This document shows positions 54,301 through 61,162 of a stretch of 64,000 nt of DNA, piece after piece. A program made the position numbers and the translations under genes. Origin of the DNA: Microbacterium sp. MM2322 (lineage in GTDB: Bacteria > Actinomycetota > Actinomycetes > Actinomycetales > Microbacteriaceae); assembly GCF_964186585.1 (NCBI RefSeq), contig NZ_OZ075067.1, forward strand, positions 2,728,001-2,792,000. Reading direction: 5' to 3'. Numbering within the stretch: position 1 is the first letter of the stretch; each line of letters starts with the position of its first letter. The notes beneath the pieces are model-generated. The model was given only the letters and a program-made list of their open reading frames with translations. It was not told the origin of the DNA and searched no databases.

Positions 54301-54633
54301 ATGGCGATCTTGACCCTGCGGCGGTTCGCGCCCCTGATCATCGCGGTGATCGGTGTGGCCCTGCTGATCGCGGCGACGGCGCTTCGCGCGTCGCTGTGGG
54401 TGCACCTCGGCATCCTCGTCGCCACGATCGGACTGGCATCCCTCACCGCCGGCCGCGCTCGATCGACGTCTGCCGAGCCGCGCGAGCTCTCCGCCTCGGA
54501 CGCGTACTCGGATGCCCACCTCGGCAGGCGCCCACCCACGCACCCGACGATCGACACGCGACCCCAGGGGCAGTACGGCCCGGGACTGCCGAAAGACCCG
54601 CTGCGCCTTCCCGAGGATCCGCCGGGCGTCTGA
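54301..54633 (+). CDS. Hypothetical small membrane protein
   Basis: A 110-residue protein with two hydrophobic helices near residues 10-27 and 30-48. A hydrophilic Pro/Arg-rich tail follows (GRRPPTHPTIDTRPQGQYGPG region). No family recognised. TACCGT ends 5 nt before the ATG, with GAGG between, so it may be leaderless or weakly SD-led. Divergent from the ABC exporter; followed by two 59-bp repeats. Confidence 0.6.
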   Translation: MAILTLRRFAPLIIAVIGVALLIAATALRASLWVHLGILVATIGLASLTAGRARSTSAEPRELSASDAYSDAHLGRRPPTHPTIDTRPQGQYGPGLPKDPLRLPEDPPGV

Positions 54634-54669
54634 CGGCGCGCAGCGGCGGGGGTTTCGGGAAGGCGCGCG

Positions 54670-54728
54670 TTCCGGGGACGCGAACTGCCGCATCTGCCGG
54701 ACCGAGGCGACGATATGCGTCCCCGGAA
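54670..54728. repeat. 59-bp terminal-inverted-repeat element, copy 2
   Basis: TTCCGGGGAC...GTCCCCGGAA, identical ends and length to the copy at 8722. Only 15 bp separate it from copy 3. Confidence 0.8.
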
Positions 54729-54743
54729 GCCGGGGCGCCGGCA

Positions 54744-54802
54744 CTCCGGGGACGCGATCTGCCGCTTCGTCGCGCCGGCAACGACAACAGGGGTCCCCGG
54801 AA
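54744..54802. repeat. 59-bp terminal-inverted-repeat element, copy 3
   Basis: CTCCGGGGAC...GTCCCCGGAA; its left 22 bp closely match copy 2 while the middle 17 bp differ. Direct neighbour in the same orientation as copy 2, ending 61 bp before the first FluC gene. Confidence 0.8.
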
Positions 54803-54863
54803 CGCTCCGGCCGGCGCCCGGGTCTATCGTGGAACCCGCCCGCCCCTCGATTCCCGGGACCCG

Positions 54864-55355
54864 ATGACCACCCCACGCCGCGAACCCGATCCCCACGGTG
54901 AGCTCCCGATCGACAGCGACCTCGCCTCGACGGGGTCGCGGCCGGTGCACCTCGCCTGGTCGTCGATCCTGCTCGTCCTCGTCGGCGGCACCGCGGGGAC
55001 GGCATCTCGCGAAGGACTCTCGCTCGCGATCCCCCCGGTCGGCGGCATCCCCGTCGCGATCTTCGCGATCAACATCGTCGGAGCGCTCTTCCTCGGGGCG
55101 CTTCTCGAATCCCTCGCCCGGCGCGGGCCCGACGACGGTCGCCGCCGTTCGCTCAGACTTCTCCTCGGCACCGGATTCGCGGGCGGGTTCACGACGTACA
55201 GCGCGCTCGCGGTCGACAGCGGCCTGCTGCTGACCGGGGGCAATCCGCTCGCCGGCATCCTCTACGCCCTCGGCACGGTCGTCGTCGGTGCGCTCGCGAC
55301 CGTCGCCGGGATCGCGCTCGCCGCAGCGCACCACCGCCGGACGGTGACCCGATGA
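54864..55355 (+). CDS. crcB1: Fluoride channel subunit (FluC/CrcB), first of a pair
   Basis: A 163-residue four-helix protein with a hydrophilic 30-residue N-terminal extension. FluC signatures: NIVGALFLGALLES, and GTGFAGGFTTYSALAVD containing the phenylalanine/threonine track region. FluC channels export fluoride as antiparallel dimers; many Gram-positives encode two subunits side by side, as here. The ATG at 54864 follows the two 59-bp repeats. Its stop overlaps the second subunit gene by ATGA. Confidence 0.9.
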   Translation: MTTPRREPDPHGELPIDSDLASTGSRPVHLAWSSILLVLVGGTAGTASREGLSLAIPPVGGIPVAIFAINIVGALFLGALLESLARRGPDDGRRRSLRLLLGTGFAGGFTTYSALAVDSGLLLTGGNPLAGILYALGTVVVGALATVAGIALAAAHHRRTVTR

Positions 55356-55732
55356 CCCCCGTCCTCTTCATCGCGCTCTCGCTCGCGGGCGGAGTCGGCG
55401 CGGTGCTCCGCCTGGTGATCGACGGATCGGTCAAGAGCCGCGTGAAGACCGCACTGCCCGTCGGCACGCTCCTCATCAACGTCGTGGGCTCGCTCGTGCT
55501 CGGATTCGTGACGGAGCTCGCGCTCGGCGGCATCCTCGAGGAATCGTGGCGACTGATCATCGGCACGGGCCTCTGCGGCGGCTTCACGACGTTCAGCACC
55601 GCGAGTTTCGAGACGGTTCGCCTCGCGCAGGAACGCCGGTACGTGCTCGCTTCGGTGAACGCGATCGGGATGCTGGTGGCCGCCGTCGCAGCCGGGCTCG
55701 GCGGCATCCTGCTCGCCCGTCTGATCGGCTGA
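55352..55732 (+). CDS. crcB2: Fluoride channel subunit (FluC/CrcB), second of a pair
   Basis: A 126-residue four-helix protein of typical FluC length. GTLLINVVGSLVLGFVTEL and GTGLCGGFTTFSTASFET are the conserved pore segments. Coupled to crcB1 by ATGA; the two probably form a heterodimeric channel that expels fluoride. No fluoride riboswitch is recognisable upstream of crcB1 by eye. Confidence 0.92.
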   Translation: MTPVLFIALSLAGGVGAVLRLVIDGSVKSRVKTALPVGTLLINVVGSLVLGFVTELALGGILEESWRLIIGTGLCGGFTTFSTASFETVRLAQERRYVLASVNAIGMLVAAVAAGLGGILLARLIG

Positions 55733-55765
55733 TCCGGTCGGATGCCGCGCCTCGGGATGCCACAG

Positions 55766-55779
55766 GGAAAGCGCTTGCT
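55766..55779 (+). promoter_or_regulatory. LacI-type operator upstream of the Gfo/Idh-DUF6807 gene
   Basis: GGAAAGCGCTTGCT shares the AAAGCGCTT core with the other boxes. A possible -10 CATACT (55782-55787) begins 2 bp downstream, so the operator would overlap the spacer of the promoter. Confidence 0.65.
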
Positions 55780-55812
55780 GGCATACTCGAGGGAGCCGAC
55801 GAAGGAGTCCCC

Positions 55813-57771
55813 GTGACTGTCACCCGACGAACCCGCATCGTCCTCGCCGGAGCCCAGGGCTTCGGCACCGTCCACCTCGAGAACCTGCGCCGCCTCGGTG
55901 ACCGCGTCGAGCTCGTGGCGGTTGCGGATCCGACGCCCGTCCCGCCCGAGAACCTCCCCGCCGGAACCCGCGCCTTCGCGTCGCTCGCCGAGGCGCTCGA
56001 CGCCGTCGACGACGTCCACGTCGTGATCGTGGCGACACCGCTGCACACGCACGCGGCGCTCGCGGGTCTCGTCGTCTCGCGCGGGATCGACCTCTACCTC
56101 GAGAAGCCGCCCGTGCTCTCGTCCGCCGACCTCGCCGTGCTCGCCGACGCCGCCGCGGCCTCGGGCGCCCGCGTGCAGGTCGGGTTCCAGAGCCTCGGGT
56201 CGCTCGCGATCCCCGCCCTCATCGCCGACGAGTTCGGCCTCGGGCCGATCCAGGCGATCGGTGCCGTCGGACTCTGGTGCCGCGACCGGGCGTACTGGTC
56301 GCGCAGCCGCTGGGCGGGCCACCGCATCCTCGACGGTTTTCCCGTCCTCGACGGCGTCGTCGCCAACCCGCTCGCGCACGCGACCGCGACCGCCCTCGCC
56401 GTCGCGCAGTCGACCGCAGCGTCCGACGTCACCCAGGTCACCGCCGACCTCTACCGGGCCAACGACATCGAAGGCGACGACACCAGCGTCATCCGACTGT
56501 CGACGGGGCGCGGCATCCGTGTGACGTCCGCCCTCACGCTCTGCGCGGAGGACTCCGAGGAGCCGTACGTCCTCATCCGCGGCACCCGAGGGTCGGCGAA
56601 GTTCTTCTACACGGAGGACGTCGTCGAGACGGCGGACCGCCGCGTCGAGTTCGGCCGCATCGACCTGGTCGAGAACCTGCTCGATCACCGCGATCACGGC
56701 ACGCCGATGCTGGCTCCCCTGCACGAGACCGGCGCGTTCGTCCGCGTGATGGATGCCGTCGCCGACACCGAGCCGGCGCCGATCGACGCCGCCTTCGTCA
56801 CCTGGAACGACGAGGGCCCCTCGCCGCGGGCCGTCATCCGCGGGGTCCGCGACGCCGTCGAGCGGGCGGTGGATGCCGAGGCGACCTTCGCCGAGTTGCA
56901 CCTGCCCTGGGCGGCGAAGACCGAACCCGCCGTGCTGGCCGAGCTCCGCTCGCCGGACGAGTCGCGGCATCCCGTCGCCGTTCTCGTCGACGGCGCCGAC
57001 ATCACCCGCTCGTCGAGCCCGCGGCCCTACCTGCACCCCGTTCGGACCCCCGGCGGCGTCGTCGTGTCGGACATGCACCCGGCGGACCACGACTGGCACC
57101 TGGGCATCAGCGTGACGCTGCAGGACGTCTCGGGCGTCAACTTCTGGGGCGGCCGCACCTACACACCCGGCCGCGACTACGTCTGGCGCGACGACCACGG
57201 TCGCATCGTCGCCACGCGCGTCGAGGGCGAGGCATCCGCTCTCGAGGCGGAGTTCGCATGGATCGGCCGCGACGGCGCGCAGATGCTCACCGAATGCCGA
57301 CGGATGACCGTGGCCGACGCCGGCTCCGGTGCGACGACGATCGATCTCAGCGTCGAGCTCACCTCGCGGGCCGGCACGCTGCACCTCGGCGGGCCGGGCA
57401 GCAACGGACGCGTCGGCGGCGGCTACGGCGGACTCGCCTGGCGCCTGCCCGCGGCGACGGACGTCGACGTGCGGACCGCCTCAGCGCGCGGCGAGGATGC
57501 CGTGCACGGCACAGTCGCCCCCTGGCTCGCCTGGTCGGCCGTGTTCGAGGGCGGACCGGCGACGGTTGCGATGGCCCCGCTCGACGAGGTCTCGGCCGCC
57601 GACCCGTGGTTCGTCCGCGTCGCGGGCTACCCCGGCATCGGCGCAGCCCTCGCCTGGGACCGCGCGGTGGACCTGGCCCCCGGCATCCCCGTGTCGCGCT
57701 CGTACCGCCTGCTCGTCGCCGACGGACGGCTCACCGACGACGAGGTCGTCGCCGCACTGCGACTGAGCTGA
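55813..57771 (+). CDS. Gfo/Idh/MocA oxidoreductase fused to a DUF6807 (PmoA-like) domain
   Basis: A 652-residue fusion. Residues 1-345 are a Gfo/Idh dehydrogenase: Rossmann loop VLAGAQGFGTVHLENL, EKPP motif (LYLEKPPVLSS) with catalytic Lys, and the alpha/beta substrate domain. Residues from about 375 are DUF6807: PYLHPVRTPGGVVVSDM, DHDWHLGISVTLQDVSGVNFWGG and PGIGAALAWDRAVDLAPG. These two domains often occur as separate neighbouring genes in sugar loci; here they are one chain. GTG start at 55813 follows GAAGGAG. Preceded by a LacI-type operator. Likely acts on an imported glycoside; substrate unknown. Confidence 0.82.
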   Translation: MTVTRRTRIVLAGAQGFGTVHLENLRRLGDRVELVAVADPTPVPPENLPAGTRAFASLAEALDAVDDVHVVIVATPLHTHAALAGLVVSRGIDLYLEKPPVLSSADLAVLADAAAASGARVQVGFQSLGSLAIPALIADEFGLGPIQAIGAVGLWCRDRAYWSRSRWAGHRILDGFPVLDGVVANPLAHATATALAVAQSTAASDVTQVTADLYRANDIEGDDTSVIRLSTGRGIRVTSALTLCAEDSEEPYVLIRGTRGSAKFFYTEDVVETADRRVEFGRIDLVENLLDHRDHGTPMLAPLHETGAFVRVMDAVADTEPAPIDAAFVTWNDEGPSPRAVIRGVRDAVERAVDAEATFAELHLPWAAKTEPAVLAELRSPDESRHPVAVLVDGADITRSSSPRPYLHPVRTPGGVVVSDMHPADHDWHLGISVTLQDVSGVNFWGGRTYTPGRDYVWRDDHGRIVATRVEGEASALEAEFAWIGRDGAQMLTECRRMTVADAGSGATTIDLSVELTSRAGTLHLGGPGSNGRVGGGYGGLAWRLPAATDVDVRTASARGEDAVHGTVAPWLAWSAVFEGGPATVAMAPLDEVSAADPWFVRVAGYPGIGAALAWDRAVDLAPGIPVSRSYRLLVADGRLTDDEVVAALRLS

Positions 57772-57783
57772 GGTCGCGCACGC

Positions 57784-57817
57784 CGAAGGCGGCGACCCCG
57801 ACGGGCCGCCGCCTTCG
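57784..57817. terminator. Bidirectional terminator hairpin
   Basis: Perfect 11-bp arms CGAAGGCGGCG/CGCCGCCTTCG around a 12-nt loop, lying between convergent ends of the Gfo/Idh-DUF6807 gene and the permease operon. Confidence 0.8.
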
Positions 57818-57825
57818 CGTGGGGC

Positions 57826-58743
57826 TTACTTGATGCCGGTGGTGGCGATGCCTCGGATGAGGAAGCGCTGACCGAACAGGAAGGCCAGGAACACCGGCAC
57901 GAGCGACACGACCGACATCGCGAACATCCCGCCGAAGTTCGACGCTCCCTGCGCCGACATGAACTGCCGGAGGGCCAGCGGCACCGTGAACAGGTCGGGG
58001 TTGTTCAGGTAGATGAGGGCGCCGAAGAAGTCGTTCCAGACCCAGACGAAGGTGAAGATCGCCGTCGTCGCGAGGGCCGGCGTCATCATCGGGAGCAGGA
58101 TCTGCAGGAAGATGCGCGCGTGACCGGCGCCGTCGATGCGGGCGGCCTCATCGAGATCGCGGGGGATGCCGCGGATGAACTGCACCATCAAGAAGATGAA
58201 GAACGCGTCGGTCGCCAGCGCCTTCGGGAGGATGAGCGGCCAGAACGTGTTCACCATGCCGAGCTGGCTGAACATGATGTACTGCGGCACGATCACGATG
58301 TGCACGGGGAGCATGATCGTCACGAGCATGATCGCGAACATCGTGCGCTTGAAGTGGAAGTTCAGCCGGGCGAACGCGTACGCGGCCATCGAGCACGAGA
58401 TCAGGTTGCCGACGATGGAGCCGGCGACCACGACGATCGAGTTCCAGAGGTAGGTCCCGAACGAGGGCGACAGGGCGTTCCAGCCCTCCGTGTAGTTCGA
58501 CACCTCGAACGACAGCGGCCAGAGCCCCGGCAGCCGGAAGATCTCGTCGTTGGGTCGCAGCGAGCTGACGACCATCCACAGCAGCGGATAGAGCATCAGG
58601 GCGGACGTCGCGATGAGGAAAACGTGGCGGACCACGACGCTCACCTTCGAGCGCCCGCCGAGGCCGGCGGACTGCCGGCGGCGGATCCGTTGCCGTTCTT
58701 TCGCGAAGCGGCGGTCGCGGGTCGTGATCAGTTCAGTCGTCAT
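57826..58743 (-). CDS. Sugar ABC transporter permease (MalG type)
   Basis: A 305-residue permease with a basic N-terminus and six helices. EAA loop DLDEAARIDGAGHARIFLQILLPMMTP; ends GQRFLIRGIATTGIK. Its start overlaps the end of the MalF-type gene by 11 bp. The cognate binding protein is not on this strand but probably the one at 61163, on the opposite strand beyond a hydrolase gene. Confidence 0.93.
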   Translation of the reverse strand: MTTELITTRDRRFAKERQRIRRRQSAGLGGRSKVSVVVRHVFLIATSALMLYPLLWMVVSSLRPNDEIFRLPGLWPLSFEVSNYTEGWNALSPSFGTYLWNSIVVVAGSIVGNLISCSMAAYAFARLNFHFKRTMFAIMLVTIMLPVHIVIVPQYIMFSQLGMVNTFWPLILPKALATDAFFIFLMVQFIRGIPRDLDEAARIDGAGHARIFLQILLPMMTPALATTAIFTFVWVWNDFFGALIYLNNPDLFTVPLALRQFMSAQGASNFGGMFAMSVVSLVPVFLAFLFGQRFLIRGIATTGIK

Positions 58744-59668
58744 AGAACACCCACAGCTTGGAGAGAGCGAAGTTCACGGCCGTGAAGCCCGCGATGATGG
58801 CCACGAGCAGCCAGGCCATGGCCGAGGCGTAGCCCATGTCGAACGACGTGAACCCCTTCTGGTAGAGGTACAGCGTGTAGAAGAGGGTCGAGTCCGACGG
58901 GCCTCCCGACCCGCCCGAGATGATGAAGGCCTGCGTGAAGGCCTGGAACGCGCCGATCATCGACAGCACGAGGTTGAAGAAGATGATCGGGCTGAGCAGC
59001 GGCATCGTGATGGAGATGAACTGCCGGACGGGACCGGCTCCGTCGACCGATGCGGCCTCGTAGTACATGACCGGGATCTGGCGGAGGCCGGCGAGGAAGA
59101 TCACCATCGGGGCACCGAAGCCCCAGACGCTCAGCAGGATGATCGTCGACAGTGCCGTGTCGGGGTTCGAGATCCAGCCCGGCCCCTCGATGCCGAACAC
59201 CGCGAGGAACTGGTTGACGATGCCGTCGACGCCGAAGATCTGCTTCCACAGGATCGCGACGGCGACCGACGAGCCGAGCAGCGACGGCAGGTAGAACATC
59301 GACCGGTAGAAGGCGAGTCCGCGGAGCCCCTTGTCGAGCAGGAGCGCGACACCGAGTGCTGCGATCATCGCGAGCGGGACGCCGACGAGCACGTAGACGA
59401 AGGTGACGCCGAGGGATGCCCCGAGTCGGGGGTCCTGCGACATCCGCACGTAGTTGTCGAGCCCGATCCACTCCGGGGCGTTGAAGAGGTCGTACTTCGT
59501 GAACGACAGGTAGAGGGATGCGCCGATGGGCAGCACCGTGACGAGGATGAGCCCGAGCAGCCACGGGGCCAGGAAGACCAGGGCGGCCTTCGTGTCCTTC
59601 GGTCGCTCGCGCGCGCCTCGCTTGCCGCCGACGCGGCGTATCTGGGACAGCTCGCTGATCGCGCTCAT
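58733..59668 (-). CDS. Sugar ABC transporter permease (MalF type)
   Basis: A 311-residue permease; EAA loop YYEAASVDGAGPVRQFISITMPLLSP. The ATG at 59668 is preferred to one at 59686 because GAGGAGG lies 6 nt upstream. First gene of a two-permease operon that reads away from a LacI-type operator at 59723, shared with the divergent hydrolase gene. No ATPase gene is linked. Confidence 0.92.
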   Translation of the reverse strand: MSAISELSQIRRVGGKRGARERPKDTKAALVFLAPWLLGLILVTVLPIGASLYLSFTKYDLFNAPEWIGLDNYVRMSQDPRLGASLGVTFVYVLVGVPLAMIAALGVALLLDKGLRGLAFYRSMFYLPSLLGSSVAVAILWKQIFGVDGIVNQFLAVFGIEGPGWISNPDTALSTIILLSVWGFGAPMVIFLAGLRQIPVMYYEAASVDGAGPVRQFISITMPLLSPIIFFNLVLSMIGAFQAFTQAFIISGGSGGPSDSTLFYTLYLYQKGFTSFDMGYASAMAWLLVAIIAGFTAVNFALSKLWVFYDD

Positions 59669-59722
59669 CCGGGTCCTCCTCGACACTTCCGACGGTCCTC
59701 TGCGACCGCCGTAGACACGCTC

Positions 59723-59736
59723 AGAAAGCGCTTTCT
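59723..59736. promoter_or_regulatory. Perfect LacI-type operator between permease operon and hydrolase
   Basis: AGAAAGCGCTTTCT is a perfect 14-bp palindrome. A possible rightward -10 TACACT (59744-59749) lies 8 bp away. One site could repress both divergent promoters in the 125-bp gap. Confidence 0.78.
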
Positions 59737-59793
59737 AGGACGATACACTATCGAGCGGAGCGCACAAGCGATCCCCGAAGACGAGGAGCCGCC

Positions 59794-60924
59794 ATGGCCG
59801 ATCCCACCCGCGTCGACGAGTCGGCACAGGCTCTCGGACCGATCGTCGGATACCCCGATTGGCCCGCTTTTCTCGAGCGGGAGCCGGTTCGGACCGACGG
59901 TTCGGACACCGGCCGCGCGCTCGCTGCAGCGCTCGGCATCCGTCGCACCGCAGCCCATGACGTCCGCGTCGAGCGCGAGTGGCGCGCCGCTGGCGTCCAC
60001 GGCCGCGAACTGACGTGGCAGCTCCCCTACGGGCCCCGCACGCGAGCGTGGCTGCTGCGTCCCGACGACGACGGACGTCCGCTGCCCGCCCTCCTCGGAC
60101 TCCACTGCCACGGCGGCGTGCGGTCGGTGGGTGGGGAGCAGCTCGTCGAGACCGACCGGGCGCCGCACCCCTCGGCATCCCGTCTGCGCGAGAACGTCTA
60201 CGGCGGTCTCGCCCCGGCGAACGACCTTGCCCGCGACGGATTCGTCGTGCTCGCGCACGACGCGTTCTCGTGGGGCAGCCGGGCGTTCGACCTCTCGCAC
60301 CCGACGCCGCGGCTCGCCGGACTCATCGCGGCCCGCGAAGCACTCTGGCGTGAGGAGGGCGTGACCCCCACCGACGCGGAGCGCTTCGATGTCGTGTCGT
60401 CGCTGCACGAGGACTCGCTCGCCAAGGCCGCCGGCATGCTCGGCACGTCGCTCGCCGGCGCCGTCGCGACCGAGGACGTCGCCGCACTCGACGTGTTGGC
60501 CGGTCTCGACGGGGTGGATGCCGACCGGATCGGCACGTTCGGACTGTCGGGCGGCGGGGGCCGCGCCGTGCTGCTCCGTGCGCTCGACGACCGGGTCCGC
60601 TCGACCGTCGTGACGTGCATGATGGCGACGTTCGCCTCGCTCGTGCCGCGCGAGATCGACACGCACTCCTGGCTGCTCAACAGCCCCGGCATCCGTTCCG
60701 CGGGAGACCTTCCTGAGATCGCGGCATCCGCTGCTCCCCGCGACCTGCTCGTGCAGTACGGAACCCAGGATCCGCTGTTCCCGATCGAGGGGATGCGGGA
60801 TGCCGACCGCGCACTGCAGGGGACGGCGGGATACCGCGGCTCGTTCTTCGAGGACGGCCACGTCTCGAGCGCGGCGATGCAGGACGAGGCACGCGCGTTC
60901 TTCGCCGCGACACTCGCGGCGTGA
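59794..60924 (+). CDS. Alpha/beta hydrolase (dienelactone hydrolase/acetyl xylan esterase-like)
   Basis: A 376-residue cytoplasmic hydrolase. Catalytic triad candidates: Ser252 in GLSGGGGRAV, Asp326 in YGTQDPLFP and His356 in EDGHVSS. The N-terminal half (WLLRPDDDGRPLPALLGLHCHGG) matches large dienelactone-hydrolase-like or family 7/15 carbohydrate esterases. Located between permease and binding-protein genes of one sugar system and behind a LacI operator, so removal of an ester group (acetyl, methyl or feruloyl) from the imported sugar is a fair inference. The SGNH esterase downstream supports acetylated substrates. Confidence 0.8.
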   Translation: MADPTRVDESAQALGPIVGYPDWPAFLEREPVRTDGSDTGRALAAALGIRRTAAHDVRVEREWRAAGVHGRELTWQLPYGPRTRAWLLRPDDDGRPLPALLGLHCHGGVRSVGGEQLVETDRAPHPSASRLRENVYGGLAPANDLARDGFVVLAHDAFSWGSRAFDLSHPTPRLAGLIAAREALWREEGVTPTDAERFDVVSSLHEDSLAKAAGMLGTSLAGAVATEDVAALDVLAGLDGVDADRIGTFGLSGGGGRAVLLRALDDRVRSTVVTCMMATFASLVPREIDTHSWLLNSPGIRSAGDLPEIAASAAPRDLLVQYGTQDPLFPIEGMRDADRALQGTAGYRGSFFEDGHVSSAAMQDEARAFFAATLAA

Positions 60925-60946
60925 CCCAAGCGAGACACAGCGGTCG

Positions 60947-60976
60947 TTGACAACGTCGCGGCTCCGGCGCTACCGT
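60947..60976 (+). promoter_or_regulatory. Promoter of the binding-protein operon
   Basis: TTGACA (60947-60952), 18-bp spacer and TACCGT (60971-60976), 23 bp after the hydrolase stop. Two LacI-type operators lie immediately downstream. Confidence 0.7.
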
Positions 60977-60981
60977 CCGTC

Positions 60982-61016
60982 AGTAAGCGTTTTCTCACAG
61001 CTGAGAAAACGTTTGA
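60982..61016. promoter_or_regulatory. Tandem LacI-type operators forming a larger inverted repeat
   Basis: AGTAAGCGTTTTCT (60982-60995) and GAGAAAACGTTTGA (61003-61016) are two operator-like palindromes 21 bp apart, about two helical turns. Their inner halves GTTTTCTCA and TGAGAAAAC are exact inverse complements around CAGC, so the RNA can also fold a 9-bp hairpin just upstream of the leader ORF. Confidence 0.75.
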
Positions 61017-61032
61017 TCCGCGAAGGAGCGGC

Positions 61033-61152
61033 ATGACCCCGATCACTACCGGCCAGACCCGATCCGGCCTCACGGCCACCGGTCGATCGACCCTCCGCTT
61101 CGCCCGGATCACCCCTGTCCTGCTGCGCGCCTTCCGCCGCCGCACCGTCTGA
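61033..61152 (+). CDS. 39-codon leader ORF upstream of the binding protein
   Basis: ATG preceded by GAAGGAG at good spacing opens a 39-residue frame rich in Thr, Ser and Arg, ending AFRRRTV, with TGA 10 bp before the binding-protein ATG. There is no lipobox or clear helix beyond TPVLL. The strong SD, the position between operator and structural gene, and the tight spacing suggest it is translated, perhaps as a leader peptide coupling ribosomes to the next gene. No family recognised. Confidence 0.5.
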   Translation: MTPITTGQTRSGLTATGRSTLRFARITPVLLRAFRRRTV

Positions 61153-61162
61153 GAGGAACCTC

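Noticed and set aside
54634..54863. Possible fluoride riboswitch upstream of the FluC pair
   Set aside because: The gap is explained by two 59-bp repeats; I could not recognise the fluoride riboswitch pseudoknot consensus. A covariance-model scan would settle it.
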